Positions 9,104 through 17,714 of a stretch of 33,973 bases of DNA are shown here, piece after piece. The translations under genes and the position numbers were made by a program. Below the pieces are notes generated by a model, which was not told the origin of the DNA, did no database searches, and saw only the letters and a list, made by a program, of their open reading frames with translations. The DNA comes from Caldilineaceae bacterium (GTDB lineage: Bacteria; Chloroflexota; Anaerolineae; Caldilineales; Caldilineaceae). The stretch spans positions 1 to 33,973 of the forward strand of contig WTGY01000176.1 of the NCBI GenBank assembly GCA_011523365.1, given 5' to 3'. Numbering within the stretch: position 1 is the stretch's first letter; each line of letters begins with the position of its first letter.

Positions 9104-10729
9104 TTAATCTCTTCTGACGAACCGGCCCGGAACGGCGCCGGTGTGTTCTCCTTTGCGCAGTACGCGCTGGCCGTTGACCCATACGTCTTGCACGCCGAAA
9201 GAAAGTTGATGGGAGTCGGCGAAGGTTGCGCGGTCGCTGATGGTGTGGGGATCGAAGAGGACGACATCGGCGTAGTAGCCTGTGCGCAGGTGGCCGCGCT
9301 GGCGCAGGCCAAGTCGATCTGCTACGGCGCCGGTCATTTTGCGTACGGCGTCTTCGAGGGTGAGGAGGCGCTGCTCGCGCACGTAGGTGCCCAGGACGCG
9401 TGGATAGGTGCCGTAGGCGCGTGGATGGGTGGGGCCAAGATCGACAGCCCAGGCCGGATCGACTCCGGCGGCGTCGGTGGCGAACTTGATCCAGAGTAGC
9501 GGCAGCTGAGTGCGCAGGTTGTCTTCGTTGATGGAGAGAGAGATGGTGCCGATGCGCTGGCCTTCGGAGCGCAGGAGGTCGATGGCGCAGTCGAGCCAGT
9601 CCAGGCCTCTATCGGCGGCGATCTGGGCAAGGTTCATGCCGACGTAGGGCTGGTTTTCCTCTTTGTAAAAACCGACGGGCAGGACGCCGGCGGCGCCTCC
9701 GCGCGTCGAGGGTTGGCCAATGCTGTCCGTATCGTCCAGTATCTCCTTCCTGATACGCGCCCGCACATTCGGATTTTCCAGATTCTCGAAAAATTGCCCT
9801 TCGGCGGCGGTCCAGGTCGGCAGTAGCGAGGAGAGACCGGTGCCGGAGGCGGCGTAGGGATACATATCGGCGGTGACGTCGAGGCCGTGGGCGCGGGCCT
9901 CTTCGATGCGGGCGATTGTGGAAGGCATCTTGTGCCAGTTGGCGGCGCCGGAGGCCTTGAGGTGGTAGATTTCTACGGGCAGGTCGGCGCGGCGGCCGAC
10001 GGTCAGGGCCTCTTCCAGCCCTTCGAATAGCTGCGCGCCTTCCGAACGCATGTGGGTAATGTAGAGGCCGTTGAAACGGCTGACGACTTTGCAGATTTCG
10101 ATCAGCTCGTCTGTGTCGGTGTAGGAGTCCGGGGGGTAGATCAGGGCATAGGAGACGCCGAAGGCGCCGTCTTCCATGGCCTCCGCCATGGTGCGGCGCA
10201 TGAGCTCGAGTTCGTCGACGGAGGGCCGGCCCATTTCCATACCTTTGCCGACGTGGCGCAGTGTGCCACCGCCGAGGAAGGAGCCGACGTTGGGAGAGAC
10301 GCCGGCATCCGCGACTGCCTGCAGCCAATCGCCGAAGCGGGTCCAGCCGCGGATCTGCTGGCGCCATTCGTCGCTGATCGGCATGAGCAGGATGGCGTTT
10401 GCCATGGGGTCGGTGTGGCGGCCGGCGACGGGGGCCGGCGTCCAAGCTTCGCCCATGATTTCGGTGGTGACGCCCTGGCTAATCTTGGAGAGGCTGCGGC
10501 CGTCGATCATGAGCGAGAGGATCGAGTGGCTCTGGATGTCGATGAAACCTGGGCAGGCGACGAGGCCGGAGGCATCGATGAGTTCGGCCGCGCTGGCCCT
10601 TGGAATGGCGCCGGGCGGGGCGATGGCTTCGATGCGGTCGCCGGTGAGGAGCAGGTCGCCGTACTGCCAGGGGTTTCCGGTGCCGTCGACAATACGGGCG
10701 TTGCTGATGAGGGTTGAGGATTCAGACAT
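9104..10729 (-). CDS. D-aminoacylase / N-acyl-D-amino-acid deacylase-like amidohydrolase
   Basis: A 541-residue TIM-barrel amidohydrolase. The closest named family is N-acyl-D-amino-acid deacylase, which hydrolyses N-acyl-D-amino acids. Visible landmarks are the N-terminal beta-sandwich start (ISNARIVDGTGNPW), the metal strand GFIDIQSHS, QGVTTEIMGE, YITHMRSEG, VEIYHLKASG, and the C-terminal HPRAYGTYPRVLG with the closing GYYADVVLFDP. In the metal strand the usual His-x-His reads Gln-Ser-His, so the first ligand is replaced; the subfamily may use one metal or act on a different acyl substrate. It is the last gene of a minus-strand operon, eight bases after the serine hydrolase gene. Confidence 0.82.
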   Translation of the reverse strand: MSESSTLISNARIVDGTGNPWQYGDLLLTGDRIEAIAPPGAIPRASAAELIDASGLVACPGFIDIQSHSILSLMIDGRSLSKISQGVTTEIMGEAWTPAPVAGRHTDPMANAILLMPISDEWRQQIRGWTRFGDWLQAVADAGVSPNVGSFLGGGTLRHVGKGMEMGRPSVDELELMRRTMAEAMEDGAFGVSYALIYPPDSYTDTDELIEICKVVSRFNGLYITHMRSEGAQLFEGLEEALTVGRRADLPVEIYHLKASGAANWHKMPSTIARIEEARAHGLDVTADMYPYAASGTGLSSLLPTWTAAEGQFFENLENPNVRARIRKEILDDTDSIGQPSTRGGAAGVLPVGFYKEENQPYVGMNLAQIAADRGLDWLDCAIDLLRSEGQRIGTISLSINEDNLRTQLPLLWIKFATDAAGVDPAWAVDLGPTHPRAYGTYPRVLGTYVREQRLLTLEDAVRKMTGAVADRLGLRQRGHLRTGYYADVVLFDPHTISDRATFADSHQLSFGVQDVWVNGQRVLRKGEHTGAVPGRFVRRD

Positions 10730-10737
10730 GGATGGGG

Positions 10738-11637
10738 TCAGGATTCAGAGTATGTGTCGTACAGGAGCCGGCCGATGCGGCCAAAGGCGGCATCGATGGC
10801 TATGGGTTGCTCTTTGCTGGCGATGGGGTCGTCGGAGACGGCTTCGTCATCCCAGCGGGAGAAGACGGTGACGGCGACGTGTGCGTTGTCGCCGGCGTAG
10901 ATGATACCGCTGTCGTTGCGGATGCCGGGGAGGGTGCCGGTCTTGTGGGCGCAGGGCGTGCCGGGCGGGAGGTAGCGGGGCAGGCGGTCGTTGAGCTGCT
11001 GCTTGAGGAGGATGTCGAGCATGGCGTCGCAGGCGGCACGGCTGACGGTCTCGCCGCGCCAGATGCGGGCCAGGAGCTCGGTGAGGGCGGCGGGTGTGCC
11101 CGTGTCGTTGTCGGGACCGAGGCTGTAGGAGATGCCGGTGCGGTTGCGGGGCCCTTTGGCGAGGGCGAGGATGTCCTGGGTGGGGTCGGAAGAGGGGAGG
11201 AGGTCGTCGAACAGCTCGCGAATGGTCAGGGGCACGTGGATGTCGGTGAGGCCCAGATTGTGCATGGTGCGAGTGACGGCGTCTTCTCCCAGGCGGTGCA
11301 TGACCATGTCGGTGGCGGTGTTGTCGCTGATGATGATCATGAGCGTCAGCAGGTCCTTCACGGTGGGGGCGAGGCCGTCGTCGAAGAAGACGAGGATGCC
11401 GCTGGGCAGGTTTTTTTCGGCGGTGGTGAGCTGCCAGCGGTCGTCAAGGGTGAAGAGGCCCTCTTCGATCTGGCGGAAGGCTTCGACGAGGACGGGGATT
11501 TTGAGGACGCTGCAGAGTGGGTAGACGCGCCCTGCGTCGACGTCGATTCGCTGGCCGGTCTCAAGGTGGAGGGCGGAGACGGCCATTTCGGCGCCGCTGT
11601 TTGCGGTGATATTGCGGATGTCGGATTGGAGAGACAT
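10738..11637 (-). CDS. Class A beta-lactamase-fold serine hydrolase
   Basis: The 299-residue product has the complete active-site set of class A beta-lactamases and related penicillin-recognising enzymes: Ser43-x-x-Lys46 (CSVLK), Ser104-Asp-Asn106 (ISDNTATD), a probable general-base Glu141 in the loop after LGLTD, and Lys232-Thr-Gly234 (HKTGT). No signal peptide is visible; the start MSLQSDIRNITA is soluble. The enzyme may therefore be cytoplasmic and act on an imported D-amino-acid peptide or amide rather than defend against an antibiotic. The frame is open 97 codons further upstream, but that part overlaps the next gene and is its shadow. The ATG at 11637 fits. It lies between the isomerase-like and amidohydrolase genes, in one operon. 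Confidence 0.82.
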   Translation of the reverse strand: MSLQSDIRNITANSGAEMAVSALHLETGQRIDVDAGRVYPLCSVLKIPVLVEAFRQIEEGLFTLDDRWQLTTAEKNLPSGILVFFDDGLAPTVKDLLTLMIIISDNTATDMVMHRLGEDAVTRTMHNLGLTDIHVPLTIRELFDDLLPSSDPTQDILALAKGPRNRTGISYSLGPDNDTGTPAALTELLARIWRGETVSRAACDAMLDILLKQQLNDRLPRYLPPGTPCAHKTGTLPGIRNDSGIIYAGDNAHVAVTVFSRWDDEAVSDDPIASKEQPIAIDAAFGRIGRLLYDTYSES

Positions 11638-11671
11638 GGACGGTTTCCGAGTGTTCGGCTGGTTGGCGTGA

Positions 11672-12589
11672 TCAGGGCATGAAGTTCTTGAGATAGCGGC
11701 CGCTCTGGACGAGGGAGGCTTTGCGGCTTTCGAGTGAGTCTTCGTAGGCGCGGTCCTCGACTTCGATGCAGACGGGGCCGTCGTAGCCGACGTCGCTGAG
11801 GACGGAGAAGAACTGGCCCCAGTCGATGTCGCCGAGCCCGGGCAGTTTGGGCACGTGGAACTCGAGGGGGGTGGCCATGATGCCGACTTCGTCGAGACGG
11901 TGCTTGTCGAGGCGCACGTCCTTGGCATGGACGTGGAAGAGCTTGCCGGTGAAGTCCCGGATCGGCTTGATGTAGTCCATGTGCTGCCAGATCATGTGCG
12001 AGGGGTCGTAGTTGAGGCCGAAGTTGTCACTGGGGATATCGGCGAACATGCGGCGCCAGATGGCGGGCGTGTGGGCCAGGTTTTTACCGCCGGGCCACTC
12101 ATCGTTGGTGAAGGCCATGGGGCAGTTTTCGATGCCGATTTTGACGTTGTGGTCTTCGGCGAAGCGGATGAGGGGCGTCCAGACTTCGAGAAAGCGGGGC
12201 CAGTTGTCGTCGACGGATTTGGTCCAGTCGCGGCCGACGAAGGTGTTCATGATACCGATGCCGAGGAGTGCGGAGGCCTCGATGACGCGTTTGATGTGGT
12301 CGATGGCGACCTGGGCTTCGGCCTGGTCCGGGGTGAGGGGGTTGGGGTAGTAGCCAAGCCCGCTGATGGTGATGCCGGCGGAGGCGGCGAGGTCGTTGAC
12401 GCGGGCGGCGTCTGCTGCGGTGAAGCCGACGACGTCGATGTGGGTGACGCCGGCGTAGCGGCGCTCGGCTTTGCCGGCGGGCCAGCACATGAGCTCGACG
12501 GTGGAGAAGCCGTTGGCGGCGGTGAATTGGACGACTTCTTCGAGGGAGAGGTCGGGGAGGATGGCGCTGGCGTAGCCTAGTTGGATCAT
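11672..12589 (-). CDS. Sugar phosphate isomerase/epimerase-like TIM-barrel protein
   Basis: A 305-residue AP-endonuclease-2/xylose-isomerase-like barrel. The four metal ligands expected of the family can be placed: Glu in VKIGIENCP, Asp in [10 protein letters not shown], His in FHVHAKD and Glu in VCIEVED. Such proteins isomerise or epimerise free or phosphorylated sugars and sugar acids, so the exact substrate cannot be named. It is the first gene of a three-gene operon with a serine hydrolase (34-base gap) and an amidohydrolase. The leader upstream of its ATG contains eight heptamer repeats and an extended -10 promoter. Confidence 0.87.
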   Translation of the reverse strand: MIQLGYASAILPDLSLEEVVQFTAANGFSTVELMCWPAGKAERRYAGVTHIDVVGFTAADAARVNDLAASAGITISGLGYYPNPLTPDQAEAQVAIDHIKRVIEASALLGIGIMNTFVGRDWTKSVDDNWPRFLEVWTPLIRFAEDHNVKIGIENCPMAFTNDEWPGGKNLAHTPAIWRRMFADIPSDNFGLNYDPSHMIWQHMDYIKPIRDFTGKLFHVHAKDVRLDKHRLDEVGIMATPLEFHVPKLPGLGDIDWGQFFSVLSDVGYDGPVCIEVEDRAYEDSLESRKASLVQSGRYLKNFMP

Positions 12590-12622
12590 TGGGGTGGTTG
12601 CTCCTTTGTCGATATTGTTCGC

Positions 12623-12683
12623 CAGTGGTCAGTGGTCAGTGGTCAGTGGTCAGTGGTCAGTGGTCAGTGGTCAGTGGTCAGTG
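12623..12683 (+). repeat. Heptanucleotide tandem repeat (CAGTGGT)8
   Basis: Eight perfect copies of CAGTGGT (12623-12678) plus a partial CAGTG. The array lies 33 bases upstream of the isomerase-like start, between it and a predicted minus-strand -10, so it would be transcribed as ACCACTG repeats in the leader. A decayed relative (CAGTGGTTAGAGGTCA, then CAGTGG) appears near 23109-23135. Short heptameric arrays of this kind are known from cyanobacteria and other large genomes. There are no spacers, so it is not CRISPR. Confidence 0.95.
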
Positions 12684-12685
12684 AG

Positions 12686-12694
12686 ATTATATCA
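12686..12694 (-). promoter_or_regulatory. Extended -10 promoter for the isomerase/hydrolase operon
   Basis: On the minus strand the sequence reads TGATATAAT, a perfect TATAAT with an upstream TG. No good -35 is seen. The predicted start near 12680 lies inside the heptamer array, about 90 bases before the ATG at 12589. The same 11-mer (ATTATATCACT on the plus strand) recurs at 13941-13951. Confidence 0.5.
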
Positions 12695-12944
12695 CTTGTT
12701 TGGTGGGGGACCACCCGGAATTGGGCAGGGCGTAGGCATCTTGTTGGGAGAGCACTTTCAGGAGATAGACAGTTTTCCAACCGGCTCGTTTACGGTTGGC
12801 AGCACTACCGACTTTAGCGCCCTTCTCTCTGCACAGGAGGGTGAGAGCCAAGTGGCGCAAGACGGCCGAGTTGTGCTGTGCAGGCTTTCTCAAATAAGCG
12901 TTGGTAGAGAGTTTACGAGTGTTTATGAGCGTTTACGTGTCGTC

Positions 12945-12958
12945 TGAACAATAGTTCA
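12945..12958. promoter_or_regulatory. LexA/DinR-like palindrome, repeat copy 1
   Basis: TGAACAATAGTTCA has GAAC-N4-GTTC symmetry, the core of the Gram-positive-type SOS box. It sits at the equivalent position of the first 119-nt repeat. No SOS gene is adjacent, so a LexA role is conjectural. Confidence 0.35.
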
Positions 12959-13063
12959 TGGGATTTGCCTGATGGGCTGAGACGGGAGCCTTGCCGGTGC
13001 AGGTTGTCTCGTATGAGCGTTGTACGAGAGATTGCGAGCGTTTACGAGAGTTTGCGTGCTGTC

Positions 13064-13077
13064 TGAACTGCAGTTCA
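13064..13077. promoter_or_regulatory. LexA/DinR-like palindrome, repeat copy 2
   Basis: TGAACTGCAGTTCA is a perfect 14-base palindrome with the GAAC-N4-GTTC core, exactly 119 bases after the one in copy 1. The four central bases differ between the copies yet remain palindromic or nearly so, while the arms are identical. That pattern is what selection on a dimer-binding site would leave. Confidence 0.4.
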
Positions 13078-13239
13078 TGCAGTTTGTGTGGTGGGCTGTG
13101 ACCAGAGCCTCGCCGACACTGGAGAGGCCGGACGAATGTTTGCGTGTGTTGTACGAGAGTTGTACGAAATCTGACATGGTGGGACGTGTTTGAACGTAAT
13201 AGCGCGTGATAAGTCGGATTAAGTCGGTTTATGTCGGTC

Positions 13240-13934
13240 GATATTTTATTTGGCTCTTGTTGTTGTTACGCTTTTGCAACAGTTTTTCCGTCTCTGGAGT
13301 CTGTTCCCGGTTCCGGCAACCTCTCCACGACTTTCGCAGCGGCCAGACTCACGCCGCTTCCCTGGCGGTTGGGGGGCAGGGTGTCGCGTCTGTTTGCATG
13401 CGCATTCCTTTCTATCTCTCAGCCAGCCGAAACCTGCCACCCTGTTCCCCCTGTAAGTGGCTTTCCCACTCTCCGTAGCCGGTCGTTGCTCCGGCGAGTA
13501 CTCGATGGCTCCGCAACCATATGCGTCTCCGCACTCAGGCCGATTCCGACTTCCGGTCACAGTATCCGTGTCCTGCTACCCTTAGACTTCCCGTTCGTCT
13601 CCTTTGTTTGGCTCTTTGCCAACGAAAGTCATCTCTGGCGGGTACTACAGGGCCTGTGCCTATCCCTGTAGCTTCGATGATTCAGGTATCGACTACCTTT
13701 CCTGATGGTCCTAGGTTAGTCCCGATGGAGACCAGGATTCAAGCAGTATAGCTCTCGTCTTAGGTAGCAGGTCTTGCGGGAGCGGTTTCAGTGTTGTTCA
13801 TTCGCCCTCTCACTTTACTTCGCTACTTTATGACCTTTCTTTCTTGCCAGGCCATTGAATTTGACCTACGTGATTTCCCGCTTCAAGTGCCAACTTTGTG
13901 AGCATAAGATTGTGCCGTTAGATGGCGCACGCAC
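13240..13934 (-). mobile_element. Probable group II intron relic (5' RNA part, no reverse transcriptase)
   Basis: On the minus strand the block begins with GTGCG (5' end at 13930 or 13934; GTGCGCC at 13930-13924), the conserved group II intron 5' end. It continues through text typical of domain I: GATAGGCACAGG, CTGTAGTACCCGC, AGAGATGACTTTCG, GTTGGCAAAGAGCCAAAC, GGAGACGAACGGGAAGTC, then GGAGAGTGGGAAAGCCAC. These resemble, from memory, the leader of bacterial group II introns before the RT gene. No RT frame and no domain V hairpin can be found, so the 3' part is missing. An unrelated structured RNA remains possible. Confidence 0.45.
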
Positions 13935-13940
13935 AGGGAT

Positions 13941-13949
13941 ATTATATCA
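13941..13949 (-). promoter_or_regulatory. Extended -10-like site at the intron-like 5' end
   Basis: TGATATAAT on the minus strand, identical to the site at 12686-12694. Its predicted start (about 13934) coincides with the GTGCG that begins the structured block, so it may drive that RNA or be part of a duplicated flank. No -35 is visible. Confidence 0.35.
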
Positions 13950-13988
13950 CTGTTTTTGATGCAATTGCCCTGCGGTTTTGGGTCAATT

Positions 13989-15140
13989 CTACTCGTCGAT
14001 CTCCACCCACCGCTCCTGCTCGTGACTTTGGAGGATGGCTTCGCAGAGGAGGATTTCTTTGTGGCCGTCGGCGAAAGTGGGGAAGGGTTGGGGGGCGTTG
14101 AGGTCGCCGGCGGCGATATAGTCGTAGAAGGACTTGAAGGAGTGCTTGAAGGAGTCGTCGTAGCCTTCGTTGTGGCCGCCGGGATAACCGATGTGGGCGA
14201 GGGCGGCTTCGGAGACGAGGCCGGGGTCGCGGAGCAGGAGTTGGTTGGGCTGGTTGCGGTGGCCGATCCAGAGCTCGTTGGGCTGTTCGCTGTTCCAGGC
14301 GACTGAGGCTTCGGAGCCGGCGATCTCGTAGCGGAGACAGTTTTTGCGACCGGCGGTTATCTGGGAGACCCAGAGCGAGCCGTGGGCGCCGTTGGAGAAG
14401 CGGAGGAGCGCGGCGCCGCTGTCCTCGGTCTCGATGTCGATGGACTCGGTTGCGTCGGGGGCCTGGACCTTGGCGGAAAAGGTCTCGACTTCGCCGGTGG
14501 GGCGCTGGCGGGTAGTATAGACGGTCTTGAGGTCGGCCTGCACGGCGGTGACGGAAAGGCCGGTGATGAACTGGACGAGGTCGAGCCAGTGGGTGCCGAT
14601 GTCGGCGACGGCGCGCAGTTTGCCGCCTTCGCTGCTGAGAACGCGCCAGTTGTAGTCGGTGGGGTAGAGGAGCCAGTCCTGCACGTAACTGCCGGTGATG
14701 GAGTGAATCTGGCCGAGGGTGCCGCTCTGAATCATGGAGCGGACTTCCCAGTTGAGAGGATAGAAGCGCATGTTGTAGTTGACGCCGGCGGCGAGTCCGC
14801 TTTCGCTAGCCAGCTGCACAAGCGCGCCGGATTCGGCTGAGGTCATGGCGAGCGGCTTTTCGCAGTGGACGTGTTTGCCGGCCTGGAGGGTCTGGCTTGT
14901 TTGCTCGAAGTGATGGCGATTGGGGGAGGTGATGTGGACGGACTCGATCTCGCCGTCGGCCAGGAGGTCGGCAAAGTCGCTGTATGCTCTGGGGATGCCG
15001 AGGTCGGCGGCGGCGCGCTGGGATTTCTCGGCGGAGGAGCCGAGGATGCCGGCCACGTTGATGCCCAGGCGGCGCAGGCCTTCGGTATGGGCAGGGCCCA
15101 TGAAGCCGGTTCCGACTATAGCAACGTTAGAGACGCTCAT
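13989..15140 (-). CDS. Gfo/Idh/MocA-family NAD(P)-dependent oxidoreductase
   Basis: The 383-residue protein has a Rossmann start [13 protein letters not shown] (Gly10, Gly12, Gly15), the family motif CEKPLAM (Glu94-Lys95-Pro96) that positions nicotinamide and the catalytic lysine, and a substrate-side DIGTHWLD (Asp180, His184). The C-terminal half is the usual mixed beta-sheet domain. Members oxidise or reduce cyclic polyols, sugars and sugar acids such as myo-inositol. GAGGTG lies a few bases before the ATG. It lies downstream of a sugar importer on the same strand, separated by a small membrane-protein gene, and probably processes the imported sugar. Confidence 0.9.
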   Translation of the reverse strand: MSVSNVAIVGTGFMGPAHTEGLRRLGINVAGILGSSAEKSQRAAADLGIPRAYSDFADLLADGEIESVHITSPNRHHFEQTSQTLQAGKHVHCEKPLAMTSAESGALVQLASESGLAAGVNYNMRFYPLNWEVRSMIQSGTLGQIHSITGSYVQDWLLYPTDYNWRVLSSEGGKLRAVADIGTHWLDLVQFITGLSVTAVQADLKTVYTTRQRPTGEVETFSAKVQAPDATESIDIETEDSGAALLRFSNGAHGSLWVSQITAGRKNCLRYEIAGSEASVAWNSEQPNELWIGHRNQPNQLLLRDPGLVSEAALAHIGYPGGHNEGYDDSFKHSFKSFYDYIAAGDLNAPQPFPTFADGHKEILLCEAILQSHEQERWVEIDE

Positions 15141-15174
15141 TGTTTCACCTCTATGAGATTTTTCTGCCTATAGA

Positions 15175-15522
15175 CTACACGATTCTAGTTCGGTCGATTG
15201 CCGTTCTGACAACGCCAAAGAAATAGAAAGGGTAGGCCAGGCCGAACGTAATGATAGACAGTAGTATCCACAGGATTATGTGCCCAATCTGCTGACCGAC
15301 GCTGAGTTGGCACTCAAGCCTGCCGACCGAAGACCTAGTCCGATCTTCCAGCTCGATGGCATTGATGATCAGTTTGGCTGACGCGTAGGGCCAGAAGAAC
15401 AGGCCGATTCCAAACGTGACTAACGAGATCAGAAGCCAGATGATCAGGTGGCCTAGTACGTCCATCATGGTGAGATTCAGTTTTGTGTGTCCGTGATGGA
15501 GACTTGTAGTTGCGATGGTCAC
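15175..15522 (-). CDS. Small membrane protein with an internal duplication
   Basis: A 115-residue protein made of two similar halves. Residues about 24-54 read HLIIWLLISLVTFGIGLFF, then WPYASAKLIINAIEL; residues about 84-113 read HIILWILLSIITFGLAYPF, then YFFGVVRTAIDR. Each half is a hydrophobic segment with an LxxxxTFG turn and a basic end. It resembles small DUF898/DUF6693-like membrane proteins, but the family assignment is from memory. The GTG start at 15522 is supported by GGGAG nine bases upstream. It sits between the sugar permease and the Gfo/Idh gene; its role is unknown. Confidence 0.65.
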   Translation of the reverse strand: MTIATTSLHHGHTKLNLTMMDVLGHLIIWLLISLVTFGIGLFFWPYASAKLIINAIELEDRTRSSVGRLECQLSVGQQIGHIILWILLSIITFGLAYPFYFFGVVRTAIDRTRIV

Positions 15523-15690
15523 TGTACGTTTCTCCCGGAGGTGCGTCCTGCCGCTGCTTCTGATACCCAGCTATCCCCCTCAAAACTGGGTTAATCCATC
15601 TGAATGGTTCCCGAATAACCCCGTTCAGGTTCCTGTCCCAAACCAGGCAAGTCACTCTCAATCCGTAGCGTGCCCGCAGATCTTTCTCTT

Positions 15691-16709
15691 TCACGCCCTG
15701 CGCGTGAGACCAGCGTAGCCCCACGCCAAGGCCAGGACGATCGTTCCGTAGACGACCTGCTGGATGGCCTGGCCGACGTTGAGGAAGGTGAGCATCGAGT
15801 TCAGGACGCTGAGAATGAGCGCGCCGAGGATGGTGCCTGTGTAGCCGCCGACGCCGCCGAAGATGGAGGTGCCGCCGATTACAGCTGCAGCCACGGACGG
15901 CAGGAGAAAGGCGTTAGCAAGCTGGAGGTCGACGGCGCCGGTGCGGCCGCCGAGAAGGATTCCGCTGATGGAGCCCAGGACACCTGCCACGATGTAGGCG
16001 GTGATGCGCACCTGCCAGACGCGTACGCCGGCGAGGCGCACGGCTACCTCGTTATCGCCGATGGCATAGAGGAGCCGCCCCCAGCCTGTGCGCCTGAGGA
16101 GCCAGATCAGTCCCCCGGCGATGAGGGCCCAGACGACGACACTGTAAGGGATGCGATTGCCCAGGAAAGAGCCGCCACCGATCAGTTTGAGGAAGGGACC
16201 CATCTGCGTTGAGCCCTGCAGGATGGTCTGTGCCCAAGCGGTGAAGAGGCCGAGCAGGATGCCGGACATGGCCAGGGTCATGATGAGGGGATTGACGCGA
16301 AAGACAGCGACGCCGACACCGTTTGCGCTGCCGACCACGAGGCCGACCAGGACGCCCAAAAGGATGGCGACAGCGGCGCCCTCGGGAGACTGATTGGCGG
16401 CGACGTAGGCGGAGCCGGTTGCAATCATGGTCACGGACAGATCGATGCCGCCGGTGAGCATGAGGATTGTCTGGGCCCCGGCAAGGATGCCGAGCGGGGC
16501 GGCCTGCAACAGAGTGTTACGCGCTCCGCTGACGGAGAGGTAGTTCGGTTCGACGAAGCCCGTCACGAGGACGAGGATGGCAAGGATACCTGTCAGCGCA
16601 AGTGTCGGGTGGTCGGAGGCGAGTGCGGCGACGCGGGCTACAGCACCCGCGGCAGGACGGCCGGGCGCGGCGGAGGCAGAGTCGGTCTGCGGGGGCCGGT
16701 TGGAGTGGC

Positions 16710-16713
<4 letters not shown>
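15691..16713 (-). CDS. Ribose-type sugar ABC transporter permease (RbsC family), second copy
   Basis: A 340-residue inner-membrane permease of the BPD_transp_2 family. It has about nine hydrophobic segments and the typical GGIDLSV motif after the second or third helix, followed by a conserved GxxxG helix (LLGVLVGLVVGSANG) and a GGxSIFGG segment near the end (VIGGTSIFGGVGG). An alanine/proline-rich cytoplasmic N-terminus precedes the first helix. Its start overlaps the stop of the first permease by four bases, so it is the fourth gene of the sugar importer operon. Two different permeases suggest a heterodimeric channel. Confidence 0.9.

Positions 16714-17710
<997 letters not shown>

Positions 17711-17714
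<4 letters not shown>

Larger units (their letters stand above)
12881..13119. repeat. Degenerate 119-nt tandem repeat, two copies
   Basis: Copy 1 (12881-12999) and copy 2 (13000-13119) align almost without gaps, roughly three quarters identical by eye. Both begin CAGG, and both contain AAGCG or GAGCG followed by GTTG, a run of ten-base words such as GTTTACGAGT, GTTTATGAGC and GTTTACGTGT, then a TGAAC-N4-GTTCATG palindrome and a GGGCTG segment. The ten-base words form a repeat within the repeat. Confidence 0.75.
12697..13988. other. Gene-poor island of structured and repeated DNA
   Basis: About 1.3 kb without a convincing protein gene. From left to right it holds unremarkable sequence to about 12880, a degenerate 119-nt tandem duplication with palindromes (12881-13119), a T-rich stretch with short repeats of an AAGTCGG/ATGTCGG word near 13210-13240, a block resembling the 5' half of a group II intron on the minus strand (about 13240-13934), and an AT-rich stretch before the Gfo/Idh gene. 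Several open frames of 60-150 codons occur on both strands, but none has a recognisable motif or a matching SD. Confidence 0.6.

Noticed and set aside
9609..10445. 278-codon Arg/Pro-rich frame within the amidohydrolase gene
   Set aside because: Typical shifted-frame shadow of a GC-rich gene, with no start signal or motif.
10738..11637. Antibiotic-resistance beta-lactamase
   Set aside because: The active-site motifs fit, but there is no signal peptide and the operon is catabolic, so a resistance role is not supported.
11638..11928. N-terminal extension of the serine hydrolase
   Set aside because: The extra 97 codons are low-complexity Ser/Pro/Thr and lie over the isomerase-like gene in another frame; the ATG at 11637 gives a complete domain.
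12623..12683. CRISPR-like array
   Set aside because: The unit is seven bases with no spacers; it is a simple heptamer tandem repeat.
13246..13560. A 104-codon minus-strand open frame as a reverse-transcriptase remnant
   Set aside because: It has no RT motif (no YxDD or related blocks); it only overlaps the RNA-like phrases.
13231..13671. A 146-codon plus-strand open frame inside the intron-like block
   Set aside because: No SD, Cys/Ser/Pro-rich without a motif, and antisense to sequence that reads as structured RNA.
15523..15724. Minus-strand frame upstream of the small membrane protein
   Set aside because: Contains no recognisable domain, and most of it overlaps the membrane-protein gene in another frame; no SD.
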